From Erinaceus europaeus (taxonomy: Eukaryota; Chordata; Mammalia; Eulipotyphla; Erinaceidae), in the NCBI RefSeq assembly GCF_950295315.1, contig NC_080164.1, positions 114,400,890 through 114,464,889 on the forward strand: a DNA stretch of 64,000 nt, given 5' to 3'. Of the stretch, positions 42,374 to 52,239 are shown one piece after another. The notes under the pieces are model-generated. The model did no database searches, was not told the DNA's origin, and saw only the letters and a list, made by a program, of their open reading frames with translations. Both the position numbers and the translations under genes were made by a program. The number at the start of each line of letters is the position of its first letter. Positions within the stretch are counted from its first letter, which is position 1.

Positions 42374-42645
42374 GGAGTCAGGCAGGTTAAGCACAGGAGG
42401 TACCAAGCACAAGGACCAGCATAAGGATCCCAGTTCGAGCCCCCGGCTCCCCACCTGCAGGGGAGTCGCTTCACAAGTGGTGAGGCAGGTCTGCAGGTGT
42501 CTATCTTTCTCTCCCCGTCTCTGTCTTCCCCTCCTCTCTCCATTTCTCTCTGTCCTATCCAACAACAATGACATCAATAACAACAACAATAATAACTACA
42601 ACAATAAAACAACAAGGGCAATGAAAGGTAATAAAATAATTTTTT
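42374..42645 (+). mobile_element. SINE-A with A-box deletion
   Basis: The head reads GGGAGTCAGGC then directly AGGTTAAGCACAGG, so about 12 bases (GGTAGCGCAGCG of the consensus, the core of the pol III A box) are missing. B box AGTTCGAGCCCCC, CT body, CAA segment and tail are intact. Flanked by TTATGACAA at about 42364-42372 and near 42649-42657. Confidence 0.95.
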
Positions 42646-42704
42646 AATGTTATGACAATAATAAACAAAAGGTAATTATAAGATGTGAAAAAAGTACTAA
42701 CAGT

Positions 42705-42990
42705 GAGAGTCAGGTGGTAGCACAGGGGGTTAAGTGCACGTGGCACAAAGCACAAGGACCAGTATAAGGATCCCAGTTTGAGCCCCGGCTCCCTACCTGC
42801 AGGGGAGTCACTTCACAAGTGTTGAAGCAAGTCTGCAGGTGTCTATCTTTCTCTCCCCCTCTCTGTCTTCCCCTCCTCTCTCCATTTCTCTCTGTCCTAT
42901 CCAAGAATGATGGCATCAACAACAATAATAAATACAACAACAATAAAAACAACAAGGGCAACAAAAAGGAAATAAATAATTTTTTTAAAT
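42705..42990 (+). mobile_element. SINE-A short form
   Basis: Head GAGAGTCAGGTGGTAGCAC, degraded B box AGTTTGAGCCCC, CACCTGCAGG-like CTACCTGCAGGGGAGTC, CT body, CAA segment, AAATAAATAATTTTTTT. Confidence 0.95.
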
Positions 42991-43162
42991 GCTCACAGAT
43001 CTTATTGTGGTGATCATTTCATAACACATATACACGTGGAATCACTTCATTGTGCCTAAACTTACACAATATTTCAAATCAGTTTTGTCTCAGTCAAGCT
43101 AGAAAAAGCAATAATAGTGATACTCATGTTAATAATAATATCAGAAACAATACCAGCTGCTG

Positions 43163-43288
43163 AACCTGGAAGATGACACAGCAGTTGCACAACATATTTT
43201 CATGTTTGAGACTCAGAAGTCCTGGGTTCAGGACCTGCAACCACCTTACACCAGAGTTGAGCAATGCTCTGGCAAAAAAATAATAACA
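43163..43288 (+). mobile_element. SINE-D
   Basis: GGAAGATGACACAGCAGTTG, TTGAGACTCAGAAGTCCTGG, GGTTCAGGACCTGC, CCAGAGTTGAGCAATGCTCT and A-rich tail. Confidence 0.82.
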
Positions 43289-43471
43289 GTTAATGATTAT
43301 TATGCCCTTCTCTGTGGCAAGCATTACTGTGTGCACATGAAAGATTATCACATGATGTCATTACGTCATAATTCTAAAACCACAAGATGCAACATTTTCA
43401 CATGCAAATCAAGCCTCAGTAGAGTCCAAAGATCATAAGATGAGACATCCTACCTTAGAAAAGCCCCTAGG

Positions 43472-43758
43472 GAGTAGGGTGGTAGTGCAGCGGGTAGTTA
43501 AGCGTATGTGGTGCAAAGCGCAAGGACTGGGGGAGGATCCGGGTTCGAGCTCCTGGCTCCCCACCTGCAGGGGAGTCGCTTCACAGGAGATGAAGTAGGT
43601 CTGCGGTGTCTATCTTTCTCTCCCCTTCTCTGTCTTCCCCTCCTTCCTTCATTTCTCTCTGTCCTATCCAACAACAATGACATCAGTAACAACAACAATA
43701 ATAAGTACAACAATAAAGCAACAAGGTCAACAAAAGGGAATAAATAAATAAATACCAA
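43472..43758 (+). mobile_element. SINE-A short form
   Basis: Head GGGAGTAGGGTGGTAGTGCA with a small GTA insertion after GCGG, B box GGTTCGAGCTCC, CACCTGCAGGGGAGTCGC, CT body, CAA segment, AATAAATAAATAAATA tail. Confidence 0.95.
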
Positions 43759-43793
43759 GAAAAAAAGAAAAAAAAAAAGGAAAAACCCCTTGG

Positions 43794-43900
43794 GGTGTGG
43801 GTAGATAGCGTAATGGTTATGCAAACAGACTCTCATGCCTGAGGATCCATAGTCCCAGGTTCAATCCCAGAGCTGAGCAGTGTCTGATAAAAAATAAAAA
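43794..43900 (+). mobile_element. SINE-D
   Basis: GGGTAGATAGCGTAATGG, ACTCTCATGCCTGAGGATCC, GGTTCAATCCC, then a 25-base deletion before GAGCTGAGCAGTG. Confidence 0.88.
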
Positions 43901-44008
43901 ATAAACAGAAGAAGAAAAAGAGAAAGAAAAAAAAAGAAAAGCCCCAAACAAAAGGTCAAGAAGGAAGTCTAGCTCCCAAAGCAGAACCAAATAGACAAAG
44001 TTAGCTTT

Positions 44009-44138
44009 TTTTTTTTTTCTTTAACCAGAGCACTGCTCATCTCTGGCTTATGGTGGTGTGGGGAATTGAACCTGTGACTTTGAAGCCTCAGGTTTGAGAG
44101 TCTCTTTGCATAACCACTATGCTATCTCCCCCTGCCTG
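44009..44138 (-). mobile_element. SINE-D, reverse
   Basis: T run, AGAGCACTGCTCATCTCTGG, TTGAACCTGTGACTTTGAAG and head complement CATAACCACTATGCTATCTC. Confidence 0.93.
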
Positions 44139-44335
44139 CTAAAGCCATTCTTAAGGGCCAGTTATGCCTTGTCATTTCATGGTGAGTGCTCACAGTTGGA
44201 GCATCTTATCACAGAGTTCACCTAAAACAGGGTGCCCAGTCTGCCAGAGGTGACCAAGACTGAGAGACTCAACACCTGGAATTTGTAGAACTTGCAGCCT
44301 CTAGGGTCTTCTGGGTTGAAATTGAGAATTTTAGC
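44139..44335. other. Unique interval
   Basis: No feature recognised. Confidence 0.4.
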
Positions 44336-44336
44336 T

Positions 44337-44700
44337 AGAGGGATGGAGAGATAGCATAATGGTTATATAAAAAGTCTTCCATGCCTGATACAAAGTTCCA
44401 AGTGCAATCTCTAGCACTATGATAAATCAGAGCTAAAATGTGTTTTGGTGAAAGGAAGAGAGAAAGAAAGAAAGAAAGGAAGAGATAAAGAAAGGGAGGA
44501 AGGAAGGAAGGAAGGAAGGAAGGAAGGAAGGAAGGAAGGAAGGAAGGAAGATGGAGGAATGGAGGAAGGAGGGAAGAGAGAAAGGGAGGGGTGGGAGAAA
44601 CAGAGGAAGGTAGGAAGGAAGCAAGGTAGAAAGGCAAGAAGGAAAGAAGGAAGGAAGGAAGGAAGGAAGGAAGGAAGGAAGGAAGGAAGGTGGTTAAAAA
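44337..44700 (+). mobile_element. SINE-D with expanded (GGAA)n tail
   Basis: GGATGGAGAGATAGCATAATG head and TGATAAATCAGAGCTAAAATG, then a purine tract whose GGAA/GGAAG arrays occupy 44499-44551 and 44641-44691 with degenerate GA sequence between. The array explains the long serine/leucine/proline-rich frame on the other strand. Confidence 0.88.
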
Positions 44701-44707
44701 ATAAAAG

Positions 44708-44819
44708 AGGGCTAGGGAGATAGCACAAAAGTTATGCAAAAGACTTTCATGTCTGAGGCTCTGAGGTCCCAGGTTCAGTCTGCAGCACCACCATAAGCCT
44801 GAGCTGAGAAGCGCTCTGG

Positions 44820-44890
<71 letters not shown>

Positions 44891-44903
44891 AAAATAAGTT
44901 AAA
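44708..44903 (+). mobile_element. SINE-D with (TC)n
   Basis: GAGGGCTAGGGAGATAGCAC, TTCATGTCTGAGGCTCTGAG, GGTTCAGTCTGC, CCTGAGCTGAGAAGCGCTCT, (TC)n at 44824-44887, AATAAAATAAG. Confidence 0.92.
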
Positions 44904-44904
44904 C

Positions 44905-45212
44905 TTTTTTTTAATTTTTTATTTAAGAAAGGATTAGTGAACAAAAACATAAGGTAGGAGGGGTACAACTCCACACAATTCCCACCACCCAATCCCCATA
45001 ACCCACCCCCTCCCATGGTAGCTTTCCCATTCTCTATCCCTCTGGGAGCATGCACCCAAGGTCGTTGAGGGTTGCAGAAGGTAGAAGGTCTGGCTTCTAT
45101 AATTGCTTCCCCGCTGAACATGGGCGTTGACAGGTCGGTCCATACCCCCAGTCTGCCTCTCTCTTTCCCTAGTAAGGTGTGTCTCTGGGGAAGCTGAGCT
45201 CCAGGACAAGAA
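44905..45212 (-). mobile_element. LINE-1 block-C 3' end fragment
   Basis: Reverse orientation: TTTTTTATTTAAGAAAGGATT, GGTAGGAGGGGTACAACTCC, TAGCTTTCCCATTCTCTATC, ACATGGGCGTTGACAGGTCG, ending after GAGCTCCAGGACA. Contains only the last 300 bases of the young chimeric 3' UTR, so it is a 5'-truncated insertion of that lineage. Confidence 0.92.
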
Positions 45213-45219
45213 AAGAAAA

Positions 45220-45505
45220 GAGTCGGGCTGTAGCGCAGCGGGTTAAGCGCAGGTGGCGCAAAGCACAAGGACCGGCATAAGGATCCCGGTTCAAACCCCG
45301 GCTCCCCACCTGCAGGGGAGTCGCTTCACAGGCGGTGAAGCAGGTCTGCAGGTGTCTTTCTCTCCTCCTCTCTGTCTTCCCCTCCTCTCTCCATTTCTCT
45401 CTGTCCTATCCAACAACAACAATAAAAAAACAACAAGGGCAACAAAAGGGAATAAACAAATAAAATAAATTTTAAAAAATTTAAAAAAAAAGAAAAGAAA
45501 AGAAA
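45220..45505 (+). mobile_element. SINE-A short form
   Basis: Head AGTCGGGCTGTAGCGCAGCG, B box GGTTCAAACCCC, CACCTGCAGGGGAGTCGC, CT body, shortened CAA segment. AGAAAAGAAAAG flanks on both sides are consistent with an A-rich target duplication. Confidence 0.95.
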
Positions 45506-45567
45506 GGAGTCCTTCGCTATCAATACTTGATCAGAAGGTTTAAATTTTATATATTAAAGATTTATTG

Positions 45568-45765
45568 GGGAGACAGGCTGTAGCACACCTGGTTAAGTGC
45601 TCACATTACAGTGCAAAAGGTCCCAGGTTCAAGCCCCTAGTCCCCACTTACAGGAGGAAAGCTTCATGAGTGGTAAAACAGGGCTGCAGGTGTCTCTCTC
45701 TTTCTCTATCTACCCTCCCCCTCAATTTCTCTCTGCCCAATAATATATAAAAATATCTCTTAAAA
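45568..45765 (+). mobile_element. SINE-B
   Basis: GGGAGACAGGCTGTAGCACA, CCTGGTTAAGTGCTCAC, GGTTCAAGCCCCTAGTCCCC, AAGCTTCATGAGTGG, CT body, ATATATAAAAATAT tail. Confidence 0.92.
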
Positions 45766-45775
45766 GATTTATTTG

Positions 45776-46108
45776 GGGGGTCAGCTGGTGGCATAGTGGG
45801 TTAAACACATAAAGTATGAATGGCAAGGACCTGCGCAAGGATCACAATTTGACACACACACCACCCCCCCACCCCCACCCCCACCCCCCCCACCCCCCCC
45901 CCCCCCCCGCTCCCACCAGCAGGGGGGTTGCTTCAGAAGCAGTGAAGCAGGTCTGCTGGTGTCTGTCTCTTTCCCTATCTCCCCTCCCCTCTCAGTTTCT
46001 CTCTGTCCTAGCCAATAAAAAAGGGGGAAATGGCCACCAGGAGCAGTGGATTTGTAGTGGTGGCACAGAGCCCCAGCTATAAGCCTGTATGAAAAAATAA
46101 AAGATTTA
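45776..46108 (+). mobile_element. SINE-A/B-like element with C-run insertion and second module
   Basis: GGGGGTCAGCTGGTGGCATAG head. The B-box region is replaced by a C-rich tract at 45852-45909 (CACCCCCACCCCC pattern ending in 18 C). Then GCAGGGGGGTTGCTTC, CT body, and a second module (CCACCAGGAGCAGTGG, GAGCCCCAGCTATAAGCC). Confidence 0.9.
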
Positions 46109-46109
46109 T

Positions 46110-46240
46110 TTATTTTTAATAAAAGCAAGAGATCAGAGCACTGCTCAACTGGTTTGTAGTGGTGCCAAGGATTGAACTTGGGAAGTCCAGGCCTCAAACA
46201 TAAGAGTCTGCTACACTACCACTGTGCTATCACCTGGGTT
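46110..46240 (-). mobile_element. SINE-D-like, reverse
   Basis: TTTATTTATTTTTAATAAAAG, AGAGCACTGCTCAACTGG, ATTGAACTTGGGAAGTCC and CACTACCACTGTGCTATCAC. Confidence 0.82.
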
Positions 46241-47680
46241 TTAGAGGCATAAATTCTACACAGCAGCCCTTAAAGAGTTTAGATTTTAGCATAATATAGA
46301 TGTATATGATGTAATATGTATATATAATATATGTGGTGTGCAATTTATTTTTTCTACTTTTATTTTTCATATGATATATGTAATTTCTCAAATGTAAAAA
46401 AAAAAAAAATCAAATGACCTTAATGCCAGAAACTCTAACAATTGTACAGTCCAAGTAATGGGTGTAACCGTTATATCACTGTAATTCTGTCATCCATAGT
46501 AGAAAATTCCTTGCTGGGCTTTGTCATTAAGTTATTTACCTTCCTTCCTTTTACATGTCCCCACCCCTTTCCAGGGGGTGTCTAGCTTCACAGGCATTGA
46601 AAATAGAGTGTGAGAGAGTGATAGTTTGGAAGGTCAAATCGAAAGCTTCCATTGTTCACAACCCAGATTAAGCCCATCAAACTCTTTCCATGGTATATAA
46701 TACATATGTCCTTCTAAATTTGTTTTTTATAGTGACAATAATATTGTCCCTGAAATCTGCAGAATCTCAAAAAGTCACATTTCAGATGCCAGGCAGAAAG
46801 GAATCTGGGTAAAGGAAGTCTAGATTAAAGTGTGTGTGTTTTCCTGCAAAGAACTGGGCCTGGTTCCATGAGGAAAGCAGGTGAGTTACCAGATGAGAGA
46901 AACAGAAAGCAATACTGAGCTGATGCCTGGGTTCTGCATGCCAAACCTCCTGGTCAGCAGCTAAAGCAACTCTTAAGGCAACACTGATCTGAAGAGTCCT
47001 TCTAAACCACACTAACAGGGGCCTTCTCAGGATTTCTCTTACAGGCACTCATATGAGCTAATATGATATAATGTGATTACATATATGTACATACAGATAT
47101 AAGCATGTAACAAGACCAAGTATGGTAGACTACTTTGTAATGTGGCTAATACAATTAATCATTAGCCTGTCCATTTACTAAGAAAGAAATTTCTCCCTAA
47201 TTTCTCCCTAGGAGTAACTGAGCCCTCCAGGCAACAAGTGTGTGTGTGTATGTGTATGTATCTGAGAATAAAAGAATGCAAAAGTCATCCTGGGAGTGGT
47301 GAAAAGGTACCTGATCGAGCCCCTAGCACTTAATAAATAACTAAATTTTCCTCCTAGAGGCATAAGGAAATATTCACTAATTTTCCCTGTATATTAACTG
47401 GCATTCTGCAATCTGTTCATACATATCATTCAATCACCAAAATTAAATTATTAATTATAACTATGAGGCAGAAAACTTATATCATTAGAGTTTACTGCCC
47501 TGTACACTATGAGGCCATTTTCATTAAACAACACCAATTCTTAATCACTGTGTCAAAAGTTCATTGTGCTTAGAACCAACAGTTATATACAGCTCTTATG
47601 TCCTCTGCTATCATGTTAAATGTATGAAAGACATTGACTGAAAATTAGTGTAATAATCTGTAGTTTTAAATAAAGTATAG
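46241..47680. other. Unique interval
   Basis: About 1.4 kb with little interspersed repeat, a short (TG)n near 47239-47260, and a possible eroded SINE scrap near 47290-47340. Bases 47400-47470 are AT-rich with TTAATTATAAC. No exon or RNA gene recognised. Confidence 0.4.
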
Positions 47681-47682
47681 GA

Positions 47683-47895
47683 GGCCAGAAGATAGCTCAC
47701 CTGATAGAGCACACAGGAGCAGAGAAATCCCACGGGGGGGGGAAGACCCAGAGTTAATCCTAGTGGCAAAAAGAACAAGAAGAAAGAGAATGAGGAGAAG
47801 AAGAAGGAGAAGAAGAAGAAGAAAGGGAAGAAGAAGAAGGAGGAGAAAACAAGAAGAAATGGAAAATGTGTAAGGTAGCATGGTGCAGCAATTAA
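47683..47895 (+). mobile_element. SINE-C with (GAA)n tract
   Basis: GGCCAGAAGATAGCTCACC and TGATAGAGCACACAGGAGC, a B-box region lost, GGCAAAAAGAAC, then a purine GAA/GAG run at 47766-47860. Confidence 0.82.
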
Positions 47896-48009
47896 ATTTT
47901 TTTTTTTTTTTACAAAACAGCCACTATGCAAATGTGCTACTTCCCCAGCCTAAATTGGCAGGTTTTGGTCTCTAAGATGGACTGCAAGTTCCTTTCACTA
48001 TCTTTCTCT

Positions 48010-48010
48010 T

Positions 48011-48041
<31 letters not shown>

Positions 48042-48044
48042 TTA
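48010..48044. repeat. (TTTA)n microsatellite
   Basis: About eight TTTA units beside the L1 poly-T. Confidence 0.93.
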
Positions 48045-48408
48045 TTTTAATTGATTTATTTTATTTTATTTTTAAATAATTTATTTCTTTATTGGGGAAT
48101 TAATGTTTTACATTCAACAGTAAATACAATAGTTTGTACATGCATAACATTCCCCAGATTCCCATTTAACAATACAACCCCCACTATGTCATTCATCATC
48201 TTTCATGGACCTGTATTCTCCCCATCCACCCACCCACCCCAGAGTCTTTTACTTTGGTGTAATATTCCAATTCCATTTCAGGTTCGACTTGTGTTTTCTT
48301 TTCTAATCTTGTTTTTCAACTTCGGCCTGAGAGTGAGATCATCCCATATTCAGCCTTCTGTTTCTGACTTATTTCACTCAACATGATTTTTTCAAGGTCC
48401 ATCCAAGA

Positions 48409-48817
48409 TCAGCTGAAAACAGTGAAGTCACCATTTTTTACAGCTGAGTAGTATTCCATTGTGTATATATACCACCACTTGCTCAGCCACTCATCTGTTG
48501 TTGGACACCTGGGTTGCTTCCAGGTTTTGGCTATTACAAATTGTGCTGCCAAGAACATATGTGTACACAGATCTTTTTGGATGGATGTGTTGGGTTCCTT
48601 AGGATATATCCCCAGGAGGGGAATTGCAGGATCATAGGATAGGTCCATTTCTAGCCTTCGGAGAGTTCTCCAGACTGTTCTCCACAGAGGTTGGACCAAT
48701 TGACATTCCCACCAGCAGTGCAGGAGGGTTCCTTTGACCCCACACCCTCTCCAGCATTTGCTGCTGTTACCTTTTCTGATGTGTGACATTCTCACAGGAG
48801 TGAAGTGATATCTCATT
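48409..48817 (-). pseudogene. LINE-1 ORF2 extreme C-terminus
   Basis: Open minus-strand piece with the CX3CX7HX4C motif (CWRGC to HCWWEC). The frame extends past the inversion junction into antisense sequence, so its apparent N-terminus ([13 protein letters not shown]) is an artefact. A stop ends it early at the position where the related copy continues [10 protein letters not shown] (the TGA arises from a C-to-T change near 48409). Confidence 0.9.
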
Positions 48818-48825
48818 AAAGGCAT

Positions 48826-50116
48826 ACAGATTGGAAGAGAAGAAGTCAAACTCTCATTATTTGCAGATGACATGGTAGTATACATGGAAAAACCTAAGGA
48901 ATCCAGCAAGAAGCTTTTGGAAATCATCAGGCAATACAGTAAGGTGTCAGGCTATAAAATTAACATTCAAAAGTCAGTGGCATTCCTCTATGCAAACACT
49001 AAGTTAGAAGAAATTGAAATCCAGAAATCAGTTCCTTTTTCTATAGCAACAAAAACAATAAAATATCTAGGAGTAAACCTAACCAAAGAAGTGAAAGACT
49101 TGTATACTGAAAATTATGAGTCACTACTCAAAGAAATTGAAAAAGACACAAAGAAGTGGAAAGATATTCTATGTTCATGGGTTGGAAGAATTAACATCAT
49201 CAAAATGAATATATTACCCAGAGCCATCTACAAATTTAATGCTATCCTCATCAATATCCCAAGCACATTTTTTAGGAGAATAGAAAAAATGCTACAAATG
49301 TTTTTCTGGAACCAGGAAAGACCTAGAATTGCCAAAACAATCTTGAGAAAAAAAAACAGAACTGGAAGCATCACACTCCCAGATCTCAAACTGTATTATA
49401 GGGCCATTGTCATCAAAACTGCTTGGTACTGGAACATGAACAGACACACTGACCAGTGGAATAGAATTGAGAGCCCAGAAATGAGGCCCCACACCTATGG
49501 ACATCTAATCTTTGACAAAGGGGCCCAGACTATTACATGGGGAAAGCAGAGTCTCTTCAACAAATGGTGTTGGAAACAATGGGTTGAAACATGCAGAAGA
49601 ATGAAACTGAATCACTGTATTTCACCAAATACAAAAGTAAATTCCAAGTGGATCAAGGACTTGGATATTAGACCACAAACTATCAAATACTTAGAGGAAA
49701 ATATTGGCAGAACTTTTTTCCGCATAAATTTTAAAGACATTTTCAATGAAACTAATCCAATTACAAGGAAGACTAAGGCAAGTATAAACCTATGGGACTA
49801 CATCAAATTAAAAAGCTTCTTCACAGCAAAAGAAACCACTACCCAAATCAAGAGACCCCTCACAGAATGGGAGAAGATCTTTACATGCCATACATCAGAT
49901 AAGAGTTTAATAACCAACATATATAAAGAGCTTGCCAGACTCAACAACAAGACAACAAATAACCCCATCCAAAAATGGGGGGAGGACTTGGACAGAATAT
50001 TCACCACAGAAGAGATCCAAAAGGACGAGAAACACATGAAAAAATGCTCCAAGTCTCTGATTGTCAGAGAAATGCAAATCAAGACAACAATGAGATATCA
50101 CTTCACTCCTGTGAGC
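48826..50116 (+). pseudogene. LINE-1 ORF2 RT-to-thumb fragment
   Basis: Plus-strand ORF2 segment starting [11 protein letters not shown], with the catalytic FADD box at 48860-48871, and running open to YHFTPV where the inversion break lies. The frame is 416 codons from an internal ATG at 48872 and has no internal stop. It lacks endonuclease, most of the RT fingers and the zinc-knuckle, so it is not functional. Confidence 0.92.
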
Positions 50117-50550
50117 AATTAAATTAGAGCCTGAATTTGAATCCAAATTAATATCTCTGTTTCATCTTGGAGAAATACATAGCCTTTCTGAGCCACTGTA
50201 TCATGTATGTTATTAGTGATTTACAAGATTATGAGATAATAGGGGTATAATTCCACACTGTTCCCACCTCCAGAGTTCTTTGTCCCCATCCCCTCCATTG
50301 GAAACTGCAGTAGTTCTCCCAAAGTCACAAGTATCTATCTATATACATATGTTTTTCCCATTTTTTCTATGGTCCTATCTTCACTTCCTTTCTAGGTCAC
50401 ATGTACTGCTATTATTACTTCCTAGTGTCCTCCCATTTTTCCTCTTCTCTCACAGATAAGAGAAACAGTGCCTGATTTCCTCTGGCATTTTCTAGATTTC
50501 CCTTCCTTTCAGTGATAAAATAAAAAAAATAAAAATAAATAAAAAGATTC
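50117..50550. other. Unique interval
   Basis: No SINE. The phrase GGGTATAATTCCACACTGTTCCC resembles an old L1 3' terminus in reverse, too eroded to call. Confidence 0.35.
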
Positions 50551-50552
50551 CT

Positions 50553-50770
50553 GGGGCCAGGCAGTGGTGCACCTGGTTAAGTGCACACACTGTAGTGTGA
50601 AATGACCTGGGTTCAAGCCCCTGATCCCCACCTGCAGGGGGAAAACTTCATGAGTGGTGAAGTAGAGCTGCAAGTGTCTCTCTGTCTTTCTCCTTCACTA
50701 CCTCCTCCTCCCCTCTCAATTTCTCTCTGTCTCTACCCAATAATAAATAAATAAAATTTTAAAAAGAAAA
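50553..50770 (+). mobile_element. SINE-B
   Basis: GGGGCCAGGCAGTGGTGCAC, CTGGTTAAGTGCACACAC, GGTTCAAGCCCCTGATCCCC, CTTCATGAGTGGTGAAG, CT body, AATAAATAAATAAAA. A good reference copy for the family. Confidence 0.95.
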
Positions 50771-50774
50771 AACA

Positions 50775-51000
50775 GTAAGATTCCTGGTAACAGACACATG
50801 AGTCCTGATGGAATTGGGGTTCAAGAGCCCTCTGGTCATCTTCCCCTGTCATTTATCGCTCTGGGAGTACGGATCAAAGTTATTTATGGTATGCAGAAGA
50901 TGGGAGATCTGGCTTCTGTAATTGCTTCTATGCTAGACAAAGACGTTGGCAGGTTGATCCATACCCCTAGCCTGTTTCTCTTTCCCTAATGGGGTAGGTG
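50775..51000 (-). mobile_element. Old LINE-1 block-C fragment
   Basis: Reverse orientation: CTCTGGGAGTACGGATCAAAG, GATGGGAGATCTGGCTTCTG, TAATTGCTTCTATGC, ACCCCTAGCCTGTTTCTC. It is the last interspersed repeat before the repeat-free domain. Confidence 0.8.
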
Positions 51001-51239
51001 AGCCACTGTATTTTCATCTGCAAAAATGGGAACAATAACATGATGGTAGTAATAATACATACTTCACAGTGTTTTTGAAATGTACATGAGATCATGTAAA
51101 ATATACAAATTATATTAAAGAAAGTGCAAGATGCACTACAAAGTGCCATGTACACAGCAAATACCCAGTTAATGATAACACGACCAAAAATTGGGAAATG
51201 TTTAAAGTATATTTATAAAAATCCATCATACCTTTCAAA

Positions 51240-52020
51240 GTAATGGCCTAGAGTCACCCAGAAAACTTTTTCAAAGTAAGGTACGAGCTGGACTGTGCTT
51301 TTTAGATGAAGTTGAGTAAAAGGTCTATTCCTGCTTTAATGTAGTGATCTAATTAACCTTTAGCCAGTATTAAAATGACCTTGTGCTGCTCTTGTGACCT
51401 AAAATGTTTCATACTGTTGACTTTAAGCAGGCTTTGGGGTGGCCAGAAATAGCATCTGGTGAAATGGCAAAAGGTCAAATTCATTTACTTTGTAATACAT
51501 TGCAAATATATTTTGCATTAGTTACTTATAAATAGGAGAAATGCAAGAAGGTAAGGAATTTAGAATAAAGTTTAAAATTCCAAAAAGGTTCCAACATTGG
51601 TTTTGGTCTCATGCCACTTATTTTGTATCAGCAAGTGATTAAATTATTCATTTTTATAAACTAAAGAAATACATTTCCAGCTAACATTAAAATGAAGTCA
51701 AGATGAATCTAATTAAACAACACTGATTTATCATCATAAACATTCCTGTCTCAGGCAGGGAAATCACTGAGCTATAGTGAAAGGGAGAAGATAAATGTAG
51801 CTTGTGGAAATGTCAGAACTGTAGAACTGTAAGATTTCTAAAACTCTCTTGTTTTACAAATGTTTATACTTCAGAAACCAAAACTTCAGTGGAATCTTTC
51901 ACATTATCCACAAACTTTAGGGGGAGAAAAAACAAACTCAAGCACAATATGTTTTATCAACAGAATCCTGTTGGCAAGATTCATTTCCAAAAACAAGAAT
52001 CCTAGCAGGAAATAATAGTT
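51240..52020. other. Candidate conserved non-coding block 1
   Basis: AT-rich unique sequence with several TAATTA/ATTAAA homeodomain-like cores (for example near 51350, 51640 and 51705). No long frame. Conservation is inferred from composition and repeat exclusion only. Confidence 0.4.
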
Positions 52021-52239
52021 TAGTAAATATAACCACATCTGATGTTTTTATCTACCTCTTATTTAAACCATTTCAAGTCTTAAAATTCGAAGCTATATTT
52101 CACTGGTAGAGGGTAATAATAATTATTATTCTTTGATGCAGCCAATGTAGCCATAGATCTTTATCTACAAGTTCTGTTCTTCCATGGAATATTCATTTCT
52201 GTTTTAAACAAGACCCAAGAGGAGGACATGAAGACATTG

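Larger units (their letters stand above)
48070..50116 (-). mobile_element. LINE-1 with 5' inversion
   Basis: Minus-oriented 3' part (48070-48817): TAATTTATTTCTTTATTGG, full block-B 3' UTR and the end of ORF2. At 48815-48820 it joins a plus-oriented ORF2 segment (48819-50116) that begins AAAGGCATACAGATTGG. About 26 bases (ATGAGATATCACTTCACTCC onward to GTGAG) are present in both parts: at the junction and at the right end, as expected from twin priming with a small duplication. Junction microhomology is ATT. The 3' UTR is block B alone, without block C. Confidence 0.93.

Noticed and set aside
44335..44889. Serine/leucine/proline-rich 184-codon frame
   Set aside because: It comes from GGAA and TC simple repeats.
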